A stretch of DNA of 64,000 bases from Glaciibacter superstes DSM 21135 (GTDB lineage: Bacteria > Actinomycetota > Actinomycetes > Actinomycetales > Microbacteriaceae), in assembly GCF_000421145.1 (NCBI RefSeq), contig NZ_ATWH01000012.1, positions 124,001 to 188,000 of the forward strand, written 5' to 3'. This document shows positions 15,138 through 25,261 of this stretch, in pieces. The translations under genes were made by a program, and so were the position numbers. The notes below the pieces were generated by a model. The model was not told the origin of the DNA. It saw only the letters and a program-made list of their open reading frames with translations, and made no database searches. Each line of letters begins with the position of its first letter. The first letter of the stretch is position 1.

Positions 15138-17631
15138 CCTTCCAGCCCTGAACCCATGGCCAGAGAGAGACCGGGGCCAGCGCCGCCACGATCCGCTGCT
15201 TCCGCGACGAGGCCTGCCGAAGGCTACGGATGACACTCTTCAGGTCGTCGTGCAGCGCTGGAGACGGGATGCCCTGTCCCGTTCCAGGGCGGCCGAAGGT
15301 GTCCTGTTCGCATATGTTCAGGAGCCGGTGGAGCGCGGCCTGCGCCTGGACGGTGCCGCCGATGCGCGCGGCTACCGCCGCAGCAAGTTCACGAGGTGTC
15401 TGCGTCTCACGCACCGGCACACCGAAGTCGGCGGCCGTATCTGACAGCTCGGCCCACGCATCCGTGATCCTTCCCGCCGCTGTCCTTCCCGCCGCTGTCC
15501 TTCCCGTCGCTGTCCTTCCCTTCCCTGTCTTTCCCGACCCTGTCTTTCCCGACCCTGTCTTTCCATCGGTTGTTGCGCCAGAGTGGATCCTGGCGAACCG
15601 CATGCTGCGCCGCACCCTTCGGGTCACCACGGGAACCAGGAGCAGGCAGGCGACCAGGAGCGCGACCAGCCCGGCGACCAGGAGTGTCTGGAGCGGGCCG
15701 GAAGTCGACTCGGCCTGCCCTGATGCGCCGGCATCCTGGGTGGGATCGTCTTCGTTGGCACGCGGCGCTGTCGACGGCGCGCTCTGTTCTGGTACGGCGG
15801 CGTCCGGTGCCGCACCAGCCGGGTCGGTGAAATCTGGAACACTTCCGCGACCCGGGGTCGGCTCGAACGACACCCATCCCACACCGGAGAAGTAGAGTTC
15901 CGGCCACGAATGCAGGTCGTGCGAGTCAACGTTGTACCGGCCGAGACCCTCCGCGATGTTCGACGACCTGGTGCCGGGAAGGTAGCCAAGAGCAACCCGG
16001 GCAGGGATGCCGATGGACCGTGCCATGATCGCCATGGCCGAGGCGAAATGCACGCAATAGCCCCGCTTCACCTCGAGGAACGTCGCAACGACCTCGGTTC
16101 CGCCACCGTCGTATCCGTCTTCGACCGGAGCTTCCGTGTCATAGGTGAACGCACTGCTGCGCAAGTAGTCCTGGATGGCCACGGCCGAGTCATAGGCGGA
16201 TGGCGACGTCGCCGTCAGGTCTCTGGCCGTTTGCGCGATGAGAGCCGGAATCGCCTCCGGCAGGGCGAGTTGCTCCTGTATGTCAGCCGGGTAAGTGGTC
16301 CCAGATGCGCGCAACTGTTCAGCGGTGGGTTGGATCTCCAGGGTGGTGACCTTGTACTCCTGATCGCGTGTCGTGGCATTGCTGCCGACGATCGCCCCTG
16401 TGCGCTGATCCCAATACCAGTTGCCGCTGAGGCCGTCTACCTCCATCGCCGGCGACGGTACGGGCAGCCAGCCGGTATCGACCCCGTCGATCACGACAGA
16501 GGTCTCGCTTTCCGTCGTCGGAACGGCTCCCGTCAGACCAGCGGGCAGGGCAATATCTTCCACGGAATTTGCCGGGTCCGGTTCTCCGAGACGCACGGTC
16601 CAATTGCCGTCGGTGAACTGGTCAAGCGTCAGCAGGGTGAAATACGGCGGCTCGGGTGCCGTGCTCAAATAATGCAGCGCCGGTCCGGCCTCCGGACGTC
16701 GAAGATCCTGCCCGAGGTCGATCATCGGGCTGACGCCGGCGCCGAACAGGGAGGCCCCGACACGCGAACCGCCCGGAGTGACCTGGGAGAGCGACGGCGC
16801 GATTGTGCTGAGAACCAGCGCGCCGACGATTGCGATGCTGCCCACCACAATCGAGCCCCAGAGCGGACCAGGGCCCCGACGCCGAACCGGTGCCAGTATG
16901 CGCGGAGCATCACGGCCCACGTCTGGATTCAACGCCTCTGCGCGGCGCCTGGTGCGCACATCGACACGAAGCAGCACCAGGAAGGCGATCGCACTCTGCA
17001 CCAGCGCAGTCACGTCCGCCCCGCCCTCGACGATCACGCCTGGCACGGAAAGCGGCACCAGCGCCGGGACTCCGGCGAGCGCCGGCCAGCGCAGTGTGAT
17101 CGCGAGCATGTCCATCAGCACCGCAAGGAGCCCGGCGCCCATGGCGAGGAGGAAGACGATTCCAGGCTGGGCCTCCGCCGGTGTGCTCTGCTGCTGGATC
17201 GAGATGCCCCCGGCATCGATGAGCGACCCGAAGACCCCGAACGTCTCCGGTGTCGGGAGCAGCCAAGCCAGTCCCGTTCCGGCTCCGAACAGAAGCGTCA
17301 GGGTGACCAGGAGCACGCCGAGACCGACGATGGGGACCACCGACCGCGGCACGGCGAGAGCGCGCGCCCCGGCGCACGCGACCAGCACCGCACCGGCCAC
17401 CAACGCCATCGCCCACCACCACCCGGAGCCCCGCAGCAACGGGCCGAGTGCAGTGGAAGACACCATCAGCAGCAGAAGAGCCGCCAGGGTCAACGGCCAC
17501 TGGGCGACTCCCCGGCCCAAACGACCCCGACCACGACGGCGAGGATGCCTCGCCGCGCCGGGGCCCGGCATCGAAGGTGCAGGTCCCGGTCGGGCCTGTG
17601 CCCGGTCTGAGCGGGTATCAGAGAGCGTCAT
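15112..17631 (-). CDS. Transglutaminase-like membrane protein (DUF3488/TgpA type), active-site residues intact
   Basis: A protein of about 839 residues. Seven or so hydrophobic segments fill residues 45-280. An extracytoplasmic transglutaminase-like domain follows, with GYCVHFASAMAIMAR (Cys about 526), IPARVALGY, HDLHSWPELYF (His about 574) and GWVSFEPTPG. A final TM segment lies near 655-680 (LLVAGLVALLVACLLLVPVV), with a cytosolic tail beyond. The tail carries six 5-residue repeats (GKTGS/GRTAA) from 15-bp DNA repeats. Third gene of a MoxR-DUF58-transglutaminase operon; the ATG overlaps the DUF58 end by 14 nt (a GTG at 17640 is an alternative). The substrate is unknown; such proteins are thought to process or crosslink envelope proteins. 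Confidence 0.88.
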   Translation of the reverse strand: MTLSDTRSDRAQARPGPAPSMPGPGAARHPRRRGRGRLGRGVAQWPLTLAALLLLMVSSTALGPLLRGSGWWWAMALVAGAVLVACAGARALAVPRSVVPIVGLGVLLVTLTLLFGAGTGLAWLLPTPETFGVFGSLIDAGGISIQQQSTPAEAQPGIVFLLAMGAGLLAVLMDMLAITLRWPALAGVPALVPLSVPGVIVEGGADVTALVQSAIAFLVLLRVDVRTRRRAEALNPDVGRDAPRILAPVRRRGPGPLWGSIVVGSIAIVGALVLSTIAPSLSQVTPGGSRVGASLFGAGVSPMIDLGQDLRRPEAGPALHYLSTAPEPPYFTLLTLDQFTDGNWTVRLGEPDPANSVEDIALPAGLTGAVPTTESETSVVIDGVDTGWLPVPSPAMEVDGLSGNWYWDQRTGAIVGSNATTRDQEYKVTTLEIQPTAEQLRASGTTYPADIQEQLALPEAIPALIAQTARDLTATSPSAYDSAVAIQDYLRSSAFTYDTEAPVEDGYDGGGTEVVATFLEVKRGYCVHFASAMAIMARSIGIPARVALGYLPGTRSSNIAEGLGRYNVDSHDLHSWPELYFSGVGWVSFEPTPGRGSVPDFTDPAGAAPDAAVPEQSAPSTAPRANEDDPTQDAGASGQAESTSGPLQTLLVAGLVALLVACLLLVPVVTRRVRRSMRFARIHSGATTDGKTGSGKTGSGKTGKGRTATGRTAAGRTAAGRITDAWAELSDTAADFGVPVRETQTPRELAAAVAARIGGTVQAQAALHRLLNICEQDTFGRPGTGQGIPSPALHDDLKSVIRSLRQASSRKQRIVAALAPVSLWPWVQGWKGERTGRNA
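15471..15560. repeat. Six 15-bp tandem repeats in the transglutaminase gene
   Basis: Six gap-free 15-bp units from TTCCCGCCGCTGTCC (15471) to TTCCCGACCCTGTCT (ending 15560) encode repeats of the type Gly-Lys/Arg-Thr-Gly/Ala-Ser/Ala in the cytosolic tail. The frame is kept because the unit is five codons long. Confidence 0.95.
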
Positions 17632-18976
17632 GCGCCCCACCCCGTTCTCGTTGGACTTCGTCCCATGCTGCCGGGATGTCCTTGGGGCTGCGCAACCCGA
17701 TACAGCGCCATCCCGCGTCCTGCAACCGGGTCACGGCAGCGCGCGACATGGTGTCGAGAACAAACGCGACGGCAGGCTGGCACTGCGGCCGGTACTCGGC
17801 GATCTCCACGGCATCCTGCTCATCGATGTCGACGAGTACCGCAAAAGTCGGCATGGTCTCGTTGATCGAATGCGTCGCGGTCCTGGGTCGCTGCATGGTT
17901 GCATCATCGACATCCGGGCGATCGACGGGCACAACGTTGGCAAGGCCCTCCAGCAGCATGCGGTCCCCACCGAGCGACAGGAATGCGCTCGGGCTGTCGC
18001 CGTGCAGGCCACCGCGCTCCCGGTGCGCGTCCGGCGCGAACTGGCTCCGTCCGAGCTCGACCACCTCAAGCCGGAACCCCGAATCAAGCAGGTGTACGCC
18101 AACGGATGCCGTCAGTTCGATTGCGAGTTCGAAAGCCTGGTCGAGACGGCCGGCCCGTTCCCCGCCGTGCTCAGCCGAGTACAGAGGGTCTCCGCTGAGA
18201 GTGGTGTCGAGGATGATTCTGGCATCCGGATTGCTGCGCTGCTCTTCCTGGCGCACCATAATTTCACCGTGCCTGGCCGTTGCCGGCCAGTTCACCCGGC
18301 GCATCGAGTCTCCTGGTCGGTATTCGCGGGCAATGAGTTCGTCTGAATTGGGATTGATCTGCCGATGCAGCTCGTGGATCGTCCCCTCGCCACTCAGGTC
18401 GGAGAGTCCGTTCCCCGGCAGCGGTGTGATGCGCGGTGTTACGGTCAGGTCATGCCCGGTGCCGATCGCCCTCTCGCTCCAGGCCAGTCCGAACGGATCG
18501 TGCCGGCCGAGGACGAGGGGACCGACGTCGTACACCCCACGCACCCTGGGTGTGAGCGTGTAGTCGAGGATGACCGAATCCGCTCCCCCGGCCGGGCCGC
18601 CCTCGTGGCTGTCGAGACTAGGGAGCTGGGCACCCGCCACTGCTGTGATGCCCTCAGAGGCCCCATCCCGCCACCGGGCGCCGTACAGTGGGCGCAGGGA
18701 GAGGTTGCGAACGCGAAGCGACACGATGGTGTCGCCGCCTGCCGGCACAATCGGAGGGCGGAAGATGCGTTCAACGCCGAGTCGTGCCGGCCGCACCGTG
18801 ACGTAGACCATGGCAACCAGCGGGATCGCGATGAGCAGGCAGGCGATGAAGACGAGGTCTCGGCGGTTGCCGACCAGCGAATATGCCAGAAGCACTCCGC
18901 CGACAATGAGAAACGCACCGCCGCGCAAGGTCACCCGCGGAAACCAGGCCGGTCGGGTGCGGCGTGTCGCGGACAT
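17618..18976 (-). CDS. DUF58 domain protein (first locus)
   Basis: About 452 residues. Two TM helices lie near the N-terminus (FLIVGGVLLAYSLVG and LVFIACLLIAIPLVAMVYVTV). The DUF58 core follows with REYRPGDSMRRVNWPATARHGEIMVRQEE, the family signature (Asp, then Trp, then Ala-Arg), and a vWA-like fold after ARIILDTTLSG. DUF58 proteins work with MoxR ATPases. I chose the ATG at 18976, 4 nt after the moxR stop, over a start at 19024, which would overlap moxR by 44 nt. Confidence 0.85.
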   Translation of the reverse strand: MSATRRTRPAWFPRVTLRGGAFLIVGGVLLAYSLVGNRRDLVFIACLLIAIPLVAMVYVTVRPARLGVERIFRPPIVPAGGDTIVSLRVRNLSLRPLYGARWRDGASEGITAVAGAQLPSLDSHEGGPAGGADSVILDYTLTPRVRGVYDVGPLVLGRHDPFGLAWSERAIGTGHDLTVTPRITPLPGNGLSDLSGEGTIHELHRQINPNSDELIAREYRPGDSMRRVNWPATARHGEIMVRQEEQRSNPDARIILDTTLSGDPLYSAEHGGERAGRLDQAFELAIELTASVGVHLLDSGFRLEVVELGRSQFAPDAHRERGGLHGDSPSAFLSLGGDRMLLEGLANVVPVDRPDVDDATMQRPRTATHSINETMPTFAVLVDIDEQDAVEIAEYRPQCQPAVAFVLDTMSRAAVTRLQDAGWRCIGLRSPKDIPAAWDEVQRERGGAHDAL

Positions 18977-18980
18977 GAGC

Positions 18981-20075
18981 TCAGGGTCTGCTTGCTGAAC
19001 CGACGGGTACGGGCGTCGCCGCAATGATCCGCCTGATCACTTCTTCGATCAGCGGTCCACTGTCCTGGTGGTGGTGGCCGAGGGCACGACTGGTAGGCAT
19101 CAGCCGGTGACCGAGCACGGGAACAGCCAGGGAATCGATGTCGTCCGGAAGCACATATTCCCTGCCGGTCAGTGCCGCCTGCGCCTTTGCCGCTCGAATC
19201 AGCTGGAGTGTCGCCCGTGGGCTCGCCCCGAGCCGCAGGTCACGATCCTCACGGGTGGCCCGCACCAGCGCGACCGTGTACTCCTTGACTGCGGGTGACG
19301 CGAACACTCCCCGTGCAGCGGTCATCATCGCGCGCAGCCTGGCGACGGTGACCACCGGCTCAATCAGCGAGAGCGGGCTCACGGTGTCGCGGGAACCGAG
19401 CATCGTCAGTTCAGACTCTGTATCGGGGTAGCCCATCGAGATCCGGGCCATGAACCTGTCACGTTGTGCCTCTGGGAGGGCGTATGTGCCCTCCATCTCG
19501 ATCGGATTCTGTGTGGCGACGACGGTGAACGGCGACGCAAGCCGGTACGTTGCCCCGTCAACGGTCACCTGGCCCTCCTCCATGCACTCCAGCAGGGCGG
19601 ACTGAGTCTTCGGGCTGGCGCGATTGATCTCGTCGCCGATGACGATGTTCGCAAACACCGCACCAGGCTTGAATTCGAAACGTCGCTCAGCCTGGTTGAA
19701 CACGGAGACGCCAGTCACGTCAGAGGGAAGCAGGTCTGGTGTGAACTGGATGCGGCCGACGCTGCAGTCGACGGATGCCGCAAGCGCCTTGGCCAGCATC
19801 GTCTTGCCGACTCCCGGCACATCTTCGATCAGCAGGTGGCCCTCCGCCAAAAGCACCGTGAGCGCCGTCTCGACCGCTTCGTGCTTGCCGTCGATCACCG
19901 TCTCCACGTTGTACACAATCGCCTCAGACGCTTCCCTGACCTGCTCGATGCTCATCGCTTCGACAGCGCCGGACTCGGCGGGGCGGGGCTCGGCCGATCC
20001 GACCGCCGAACGGTGCGAGCGCTGCTGGCCAGACGGCAGGTCTGCCGACGGTGTTCTGGTGGAGGGTATCGTCAC
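18981..20075 (-). CDS. MoxR-family AAA+ ATPase (first locus)
   Basis: A 364-residue chaperone-like ATPase. [16 protein letters not shown] (Walker A) lies near residue 80. [36 protein letters not shown] (Walker B and sensor region) and [24 protein letters not shown] are MoxR signatures. The start is a GTG sharing a 4-nt overlap (GTGA) with the coaD stop, so translation is coupled to coaD. The first 40 residues are low complexity; an internal ATG ([16 protein letters not shown]) could also start the protein. It probably assembles a complex with the DUF58 and transglutaminase proteins downstream. Confidence 0.9.
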   Translation of the reverse strand: MTIPSTRTPSADLPSGQQRSHRSAVGSAEPRPAESGAVEAMSIEQVREASEAIVYNVETVIDGKHEAVETALTVLLAEGHLLIEDVPGVGKTMLAKALAASVDCSVGRIQFTPDLLPSDVTGVSVFNQAERRFEFKPGAVFANIVIGDEINRASPKTQSALLECMEEGQVTVDGATYRLASPFTVVATQNPIEMEGTYALPEAQRDRFMARISMGYPDTESELTMLGSRDTVSPLSLIEPVVTVARLRAMMTAARGVFASPAVKEYTVALVRATREDRDLRLGASPRATLQLIRAAKAQAALTGREYVLPDDIDSLAVPVLGHRLMPTSRALGHHHQDSGPLIEEVIRRIIAATPVPVGSASRP

Positions 20076-20560
20076 CGTCGTTCTCCCTGCAGAAACTCTG
20101 AAACGGCGTCGGGAACGTACGGAGCGACGTTGCCGCCGAGCGCTGCGACCTGTCGCACGAGCGAACTCGACACGTGGGCATGGGCCGGGTTCGGCAGCAG
20201 GAAGATTGTTTCTACGGATGCGAGGTCACGGTTCACGATAGCCATCGGCGTTTCATAGGCGACATCGATCTGCGACCGGATTCCCTTCACCAGGACGCTC
20301 GCACCGACATCCGTGCAGTAATCGACCAGAAGTCCGACGTTCCAGGAGGCGACGACGATATTCGCCGGCAGTCCCCCCTCGCTGATGGCACGCTCCAGCA
20401 GGGAAACGCGGCTCGCTATCGGAAGAAGGGCCGACTTGTCGGGGTTGTGCACCACCAGAACGTGCAGCTCGTCAAAAAGTCCGGCCGCCCTTTCGATCAC
20501 GTCGAGATGCCCCAATGTGACGGGGTCGAACGATCCAGGAACGACGGCGATCCTCTGCAT
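20072..20560 (-). CDS. coaD: Phosphopantetheine adenylyltransferase
   Basis: Fourth step of coenzyme A synthesis, 162 residues. [21 protein letters not shown] holds the T/HxGH nucleotidyltransferase motif, and [22 protein letters not shown] is the C-terminal ISSTxVR-type motif. TAAGCT at 20573-20568 lies 7 nt before the ATG and there is no Shine-Dalgarno, so the message is probably leaderless. It heads the moxR-DUF58-transglutaminase operon. Confidence 0.97.
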   Translation of the reverse strand: MQRIAVVPGSFDPVTLGHLDVIERAAGLFDELHVLVVHNPDKSALLPIASRVSLLERAISEGGLPANIVVASWNVGLLVDYCTDVGASVLVKGIRSQIDVAYETPMAIVNRDLASVETIFLLPNPAHAHVSSSLVRQVAALGGNVAPYVPDAVSEFLQGERR

Positions 20561-20595
20561 AGGATTCAGCTTAACGCCCCAGCAGGCCGGCGCTG

Positions 20596-22770
20596 TCAGT
20601 TCTTTGTCAGCCAGGTGCGCTCAGACTCATCGAGTCGGCGGCGCACGGCCTCCCGCAGGGCTGGAACGCTCCGAAGGCCAGGGTCTCCCCCGATCAGCTT
20701 CGCGGCCGCATCCCTGGCGTCCGCGATGAGGTCGCCATCGGTCGCCACCCGCAGGAGCCGAAGCGACGAGCGACCGCCAGACTGGTTACTGCCCAGCACA
20801 TCGCCTTCCTGCCGGAGGGTCAGGTCGATCTCGGCGAGCTCAAAACCGTCGAGGGTTGCGGCGACTGCCTCGACCCGCTGCCTGGCGAGCGAATCGGCCT
20901 CGGCATGGGTCACCAGGAGACAGAGACCCTTGACGCCGCCACGACCGACGCGGCCGCGCAACTGGTGAAGCTGGGATACCCCGAAACGGTCTGCGTCCAT
21001 GACCACCATCGCCGAGGCGTTCGGAACGTCGATGCCGACCTCGATGACCGTGGTGGCGACCAGAACATCAATCTCACCGGCAGCGAATGCCCGCATGATG
21101 GTGTCTTTCGTCTCCGACGGCATCTTGCCGTGCAGCCCCTCAATCCGGGCCGACGACAGCGCCGGCGCCGCCTTCAGTTCTGCGAGGAGGGTCTCGACGG
21201 CAACCGGGGGCATGGTCGTCGCCTCGAGGGATTCGCCTTCCTCCACCTGCTTCGGCGCAATTGCCGGACACACGACGAACACCTGGTGCCCGCGTTCGAG
21301 CTCTTCCGTGACGCGCGCCCAGACCCTGCTCGACCAGGTCGGCTTCTCGGCCAGCGGAACGACAAAACTCTCGATTCCCCCGCGGCCGGCCGGCAGCTCG
21401 CTGATGGTACTCACATCCAGGTCGCCGAAGACGGTCATCGCCACGGTGCGTGGGATCGGCGTCGCCGTGAGCACGAGCACGTGGGGCGGGACGATTCCCT
21501 TCAGTCGCAGTGTCTCGCGCTGTTCGACGCCGAAGCGATGCTGTTCGTCGACAACGACCAGACCGAGGTCGAAGAAGTCGACGGTGGCGGTCAGCAGTGC
21601 ATGTGTTCCGATCACGATCCGGGACTGCCCAGACACGATCCGCAACATCGCCTTTCGCCTCTCGGCAACGGGAAGCTGGCCGGTGAGGAGTGTCGGCATG
21701 AGCTCGGCGGCAAGGTCTGGGCCGAGCACTTTCACGATCGAACGCAGGTGCTGCGCCGCGAGCACCTCGGTGGGCGCCAGCAGCGCTGCCTGACCTCCGC
21801 TGTCGGCGACGGCGAGCATGGCACGTAGAGCCACCAGGGTCTTGCCAGAACCCACCTCGCCCTGCACGAGCCGATTCATCGGCTGTGATCTGGCGATGTC
21901 GGCTGCCACCTCTGCCCCGACAGCCTTCTGGTCGCCGGTGAGCGTGAACGAGAGGGCAGCATCGAACCGTTCAAGGAAGCCCCCCGGCGTCGGCACCCTG
22001 GCCGTCGCGCGCTGTTCCTTCGTCGCCGCGCGCTGCTGCAGCAGCGCCGCCTGCAGCACGAACGCCTCCGTGAACCGCAGGGTGTCTTGCGCCGACTTCC
22101 AGTCGCCCTCCGTCTTCGGCCGGTGCACCAGTTCGATCGCCCGGCCGGCATCGAGCAGCCTGCGTTCCTTCTTCAGGTCGAACGGCAGAGGGTCGGGCAA
22201 AACGACAAGCTCGTCAAGAACGAATTCAATCGCCTTGCGAATCTGCCAGCTCGGAAGGCTGCCGGTCGCCGGGTAAACGGGTATCGGCGTCTGGGCCCAC
22301 TCCCGCGCGGCGGCACTTCCGACCGGTGCGGCATCCGCATCGAACATCTCGTAGTCAGGGTGGGCCAGCTGCAGTTGGCCTCGGTAGTCGGTGACCTTGC
22401 CGGCGAACAGCCCCCGCACGTGTGGCTTCAGGTCTTTGGTTCGCCATGACTGGTTGAAGAACGTCAGGGTCAGGATGCCTTTGCCGTCTGAGATCTTCGC
22501 CTCGAGTATTGACCCCTTCTTCGACTTCATTGTGCGCTCACGCACCTCGAGCACTTCGGCAACGATGGTCACGTTCTCGTCTCGGGGCAGATGCGAGAGT
22601 GCGGTCAGTTCACCGTGGCGCACATAACGCCGCGGGTAGTGGCTGAGCAGATCACCGACCGTCACCACGCCAAGGCCCTTTTCCAGTGCCTTCACGGTTC
22701 CGGCGCCGAGAATGCCGGCGAGGGGGGAATCAAGGGCCACCGCTGCGTCGGCGGCTGGCGAGTCGGTCAT
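20596..22770 (-). CDS. recG: ATP-dependent DNA helicase RecG
   Basis: Fork-reversal and branch-migration helicase, 724 residues. The N-terminal wedge/OB domain is followed by [20 protein letters not shown] (motif I) near residue 305, [15 protein letters not shown] (motif II DEQH), LTATPIPRT (motif III) and [24 protein letters not shown] (motif VI). The ATG shares one base with the stop of the TPR gene (TAATG), so the two are coupled. Confidence 0.97.
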   Translation of the reverse strand: MTDSPAADAAVALDSPLAGILGAGTVKALEKGLGVVTVGDLLSHYPRRYVRHGELTALSHLPRDENVTIVAEVLEVRERTMKSKKGSILEAKISDGKGILTLTFFNQSWRTKDLKPHVRGLFAGKVTDYRGQLQLAHPDYEMFDADAAPVGSAAAREWAQTPIPVYPATGSLPSWQIRKAIEFVLDELVVLPDPLPFDLKKERRLLDAGRAIELVHRPKTEGDWKSAQDTLRFTEAFVLQAALLQQRAATKEQRATARVPTPGGFLERFDAALSFTLTGDQKAVGAEVAADIARSQPMNRLVQGEVGSGKTLVALRAMLAVADSGGQAALLAPTEVLAAQHLRSIVKVLGPDLAAELMPTLLTGQLPVAERRKAMLRIVSGQSRIVIGTHALLTATVDFFDLGLVVVDEQHRFGVEQRETLRLKGIVPPHVLVLTATPIPRTVAMTVFGDLDVSTISELPAGRGGIESFVVPLAEKPTWSSRVWARVTEELERGHQVFVVCPAIAPKQVEEGESLEATTMPPVAVETLLAELKAAPALSSARIEGLHGKMPSETKDTIMRAFAAGEIDVLVATTVIEVGIDVPNASAMVVMDADRFGVSQLHQLRGRVGRGGVKGLCLLVTHAEADSLARQRVEAVAATLDGFELAEIDLTLRQEGDVLGSNQSGGRSSLRLLRVATDGDLIADARDAAAKLIGGDPGLRSVPALREAVRRRLDESERTWLTKN

Positions 22771-23528
22771 TACTCGATGGTACGGTCTGCCACCGTCAAT
22801 TCCGCGAGCTCTGCCTGCACGAACTCATCGTCGGGGCGAACGGCTGCCAGTCGCTCCTGGATGACGAGCGCCTCAGCGGTTCGTCCGAGGCTGCGAAGAC
22901 AGCGACCGAGCGCCCACTGGCCGATGAATTGCTGCTCTGCTGTGCCGACCGCGTTCGCGGTGTCGAGCGCCCGTTCGAAGTGAACGAGGGCATCCGCCGG
23001 CCTGCCTGAATCGTGCAGATACCACGCGAGATTGATGTTGAGCGCAACACCCCAGCGCCTGACCCGCGACGCGGAAACGGCGTCGAGCATGGCGAGCCCC
23101 TCGTTTGCCCATTCCTCCTCATGCCCGGTGTCGGTGAGCGCCAGCATGTGCAGGGCGTCGAGGGCGAGGAACGGCGAACCGGTCGACGCGGCCTTTCGTG
23201 CTGCGAGCGTGAACAGTCCGACGGCGTCTTCCCGCTCGCCGTCCTGATCGCCGGCAACCCGCAGCCGACCGCGTTCGAGCGCGACCCTCGCCTGCACCAA
23301 CTCGTCTGGAGACCGGCCAGGGCCTCGCTCAAGCAGCGCCTCGGCCTGATCTGCCTGTCCGGCAAGCCCGAGCGCCCTCGCGAGCTGGGTCTGGAGCACG
23401 GCGCGGTCGATGTCGCTGTACGAAGAGTCTTCCGCTGCGTCACGGAAACGGTCGGCTGATGCATCAGGATCGCTGAAGTCCCACAGGGAGTCAAGGGTGG
23501 CCTGGCTGATCGATATGGTGTCGGTCAC
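22770..23528 (-). CDS. Tetratricopeptide-repeat protein
   Basis: A 252-residue, helical, cytosolic protein. Repeated helix pairs of TPR type are visible, e.g. QLARALGLAGQADQAEALLERG, LNINLAWYLHDSGRPADALVHFERALDTANAVG and WALGRCLRSLGRTAEALVIQERLAAV. It has no catalytic motif and probably acts as a protein-binding scaffold. The GTG start at 23528 has a GGGGAGG-like site next to it. It lies directly upstream of recG and is translationally coupled. Confidence 0.8.
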   Translation of the reverse strand: MTDTISISQATLDSLWDFSDPDASADRFRDAAEDSSYSDIDRAVLQTQLARALGLAGQADQAEALLERGPGRSPDELVQARVALERGRLRVAGDQDGEREDAVGLFTLAARKAASTGSPFLALDALHMLALTDTGHEEEWANEGLAMLDAVSASRVRRWGVALNINLAWYLHDSGRPADALVHFERALDTANAVGTAEQQFIGQWALGRCLRSLGRTAEALVIQERLAAVRPDDEFVQAELAELTVADRTIE

Positions 23529-23588
23529 CTCCCCATCCTGTCACCCCGACGGGGGGTTCGATGACCTGGGCGATAGGCTCGATGCGCG

Positions 23589-24182
23589 ATGACGAGAATT
23601 ATCGCCGGATTCGCCGGCTCCCTCACCCTTGCGGTACCGCGATTCGGTACCCGGCCGACCAGCGATCGTGTGCGCGAGGCGATCTTCTCGGCGCTCGATG
23701 CCCAGGACGCCCTCCGCGATGCGCGGGTTCTCGATCTCTACGCCGGATCCGGCGCATTGGGGCTGGAGGCAGCAAGCCGGGGTGCGCGGGCCGTCACCCT
23801 GGTAGAGAAGAGCCATGGAGCGACCCAGCTCTGTCGCAAAAACGCCGAGGCCGTGCTGCGTGCCGCACCCACCCGCAAATCGGTGTCGATTCGGGTGACC
23901 GGTCAGCCGGTGCAAGCCTTCCTCGCCGGGTCTCCATCCCGCTTCGACGTCATCTTCCTCGATCCGCCGTACGACCTCGGCGAGGTCGAGCTCGCACGCA
24001 ACCTGACTGCTCTGGCCCCGATCCTTGCCGAAGACGCCACTGTGGTGGTCGAACGGGATTCCCGGTCGCCGGAGCCGACCTGGGGCGATGCGCTCCAACT
24101 CACACGCCGCAAGGACTACGGCGACACCGCGGTCTGGTATGCGACTGCCGCTGCACTGCCGCCATACTCATCGAGCCACTGA
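23589..24182 (+). CDS. rsmD: 16S rRNA (guanine966-N2)-methyltransferase RsmD
   Basis: A 197-residue SAM-dependent methyltransferase. It starts TRIIAGFAGSLTLAVPRFGTRPTSDRVREAIFSAL, the RsmD signature. ARVLDLYAGSGALGLEAASRGA is the SAM-binding loop, and DVIFLDPPYDL carries the catalytic DPPY. TAGGCT at 23574-23579 lies 9 nt before the ATG. The stop codon lies in an 18-bp repeat array. It is divergent from the TPR-recG pair. Confidence 0.96.
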   Translation: MTRIIAGFAGSLTLAVPRFGTRPTSDRVREAIFSALDAQDALRDARVLDLYAGSGALGLEAASRGARAVTLVEKSHGATQLCRKNAEAVLRAAPTRKSVSIRVTGQPVQAFLAGSPSRFDVIFLDPPYDLGEVELARNLTALAPILAEDATVVVERDSRSPEPTWGDALQLTRRKDYGDTAVWYATAAALPPYSSSH

Positions 24183-24216
24183 GCCTCATCAAGCCACCGA
24201 GCCTCATCAAGCCACC
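24163..24216. repeat. 18-bp tandem repeat over the rsmD stop
   Basis: Two identical units GAGCCTCATCAAGCCACC at 24181-24198 and 24199-24216 follow a diverged unit at 24163-24180, which holds the last rsmD codons and most of the stop. The array fills about half of the 65-bp gap to the convergent thiL. Confidence 0.9.
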
Positions 24217-24247
24217 GACGCTGGCCGGTCACGTGCCGCGGCAGTTC

Positions 24248-25261
24248 TCAGCCTGCCGCGCCGTCCCAACCCCGGTAGGGATCCCAGCCGTCCTGGTCGT
24301 GGGGCGAGCCGTCCACCAGAACGATGCCGGCGGCATCCGTCACCACGCCCAGTTTCCGGAAGCCGGCGGGAATCTGCGTGCCGACGGGAAACGTGGCGAG
24401 CAGGCCGTGGTCCTCTCCGCCGTGCAGGGCGGCATCCGGGAAATCGCCGAGTGCCGCAGATTCGAAGTCGATGCCGACGTTGCTGGCCCTGGCGATCCGG
24501 CCGGCGTCGATGGCCAGGCCGTCTGACACGTCGAGCATCGCGGATGCACCGGCGACGGCCGCTGCCGCTCCGAGCGCCACGGGGGAATCCGGCCTCAGTT
24601 GCGCAGCGAGCAGTTCCGGATGCGTACGCCTGAGGGCTTCGGCGCGCGCGGCATCCGGTTCGCCGTTGTCATCGACACCGCCCTCGAACAGTAACGCCAG
24701 GCCCCGGCCTGCAGCTCCGAGACTGCCTGCGATGGCGACGATATCGCCGACACGTGCGCCGGAGCGGAGAACAGGAGCGCGGCCCTCGAGGTCACCGAAG
24801 GCGGTCACAGCGATGGTGAGGGTGTCGGAAGCGGAGAGATCGCCGCCCACGACGCCGCAGCCGGGCGCCAGCGCTTCGCAGCACTGCCTGAGGCCGTCTG
24901 CGATACCCTCGATCACCGAAACGGGGGTCGACGGCGGGGCGGCGATGGCCACCACGAGCGCGGTGGGGCGCGCGCCCATTGCTGCGACGTCTGACAGGTT
25001 GGTGGCGGCGGCCTTCCAGCCGAGGTCGAGGGGTGTCGACCAGGCCAGCCGGAAGTCTGGGCCGTGGATCATCATGTCGGTCGTGACCACAAATCGCCCG
25101 TCGGCTGCGGTGACGACGGCGGCATCGTCACCTGGGCCGAGCTGCTGCGCAGAGGCCGCGGGGAGGCGCGGGAAAATGCGGGCCAGGACTTCGCTCTCTC
25201 GGAGCTCGGCCAGGGTTGGCACGCTGTTGGTCGGCTCCATGGCGTCCGCAGCATTCGTCAT
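24248..25261 (-). CDS. thiL: Thiamine-monophosphate kinase
   Basis: Phosphorylates thiamine monophosphate to thiamine diphosphate; 337 residues, PurM-like fold. GPGDDAAVV near residue 42 and TTDMMIHGPDFRL near 60 are the ATP/Mg site, SDVAAMGARP near 90, GGDLSASDT near 138 and LDVSDGLAIDAGRIA near 245. TACCGT at 25274-25269 lies 7 nt before the ATG. No TPP riboswitch is seen, and the promoter is shared back to back with the DUF3515 gene. Confidence 0.96.
   Translation of the reverse strand: MTNAADAMEPTNSVPTLAELRESEVLARIFPRLPAASAQQLGPGDDAAVVTAADGRFVVTTDMMIHGPDFRLAWSTPLDLGWKAAATNLSDVAAMGARPTALVVAIAAPPSTPVSVIEGIADGLRQCCEALAPGCGVVGGDLSASDTLTIAVTAFGDLEGRAPVLRSGARVGDIVAIAGSLGAAGRGLALLFEGGVDDNGEPDAARAEALRRTHPELLAAQLRPDSPVALGAAAAVAGASAMLDVSDGLAIDAGRIARASNVGIDFESAALGDFPDAALHGGEDHGLLATFPVGTQIPAGFRKLGVVTDAAGIVLVDGSPHDQDGWDPYRGWDGAAG

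Noticed and set aside
15910..18563. Long plus-strand ORFs (566, 522 and 371 codons) opposite the transglutaminase and DUF58 genes
   Set aside because: No recognisable domain, Arg/Pro/Ser-rich shadow composition, and the opposite strand has clear TM helices and catalytic motifs.
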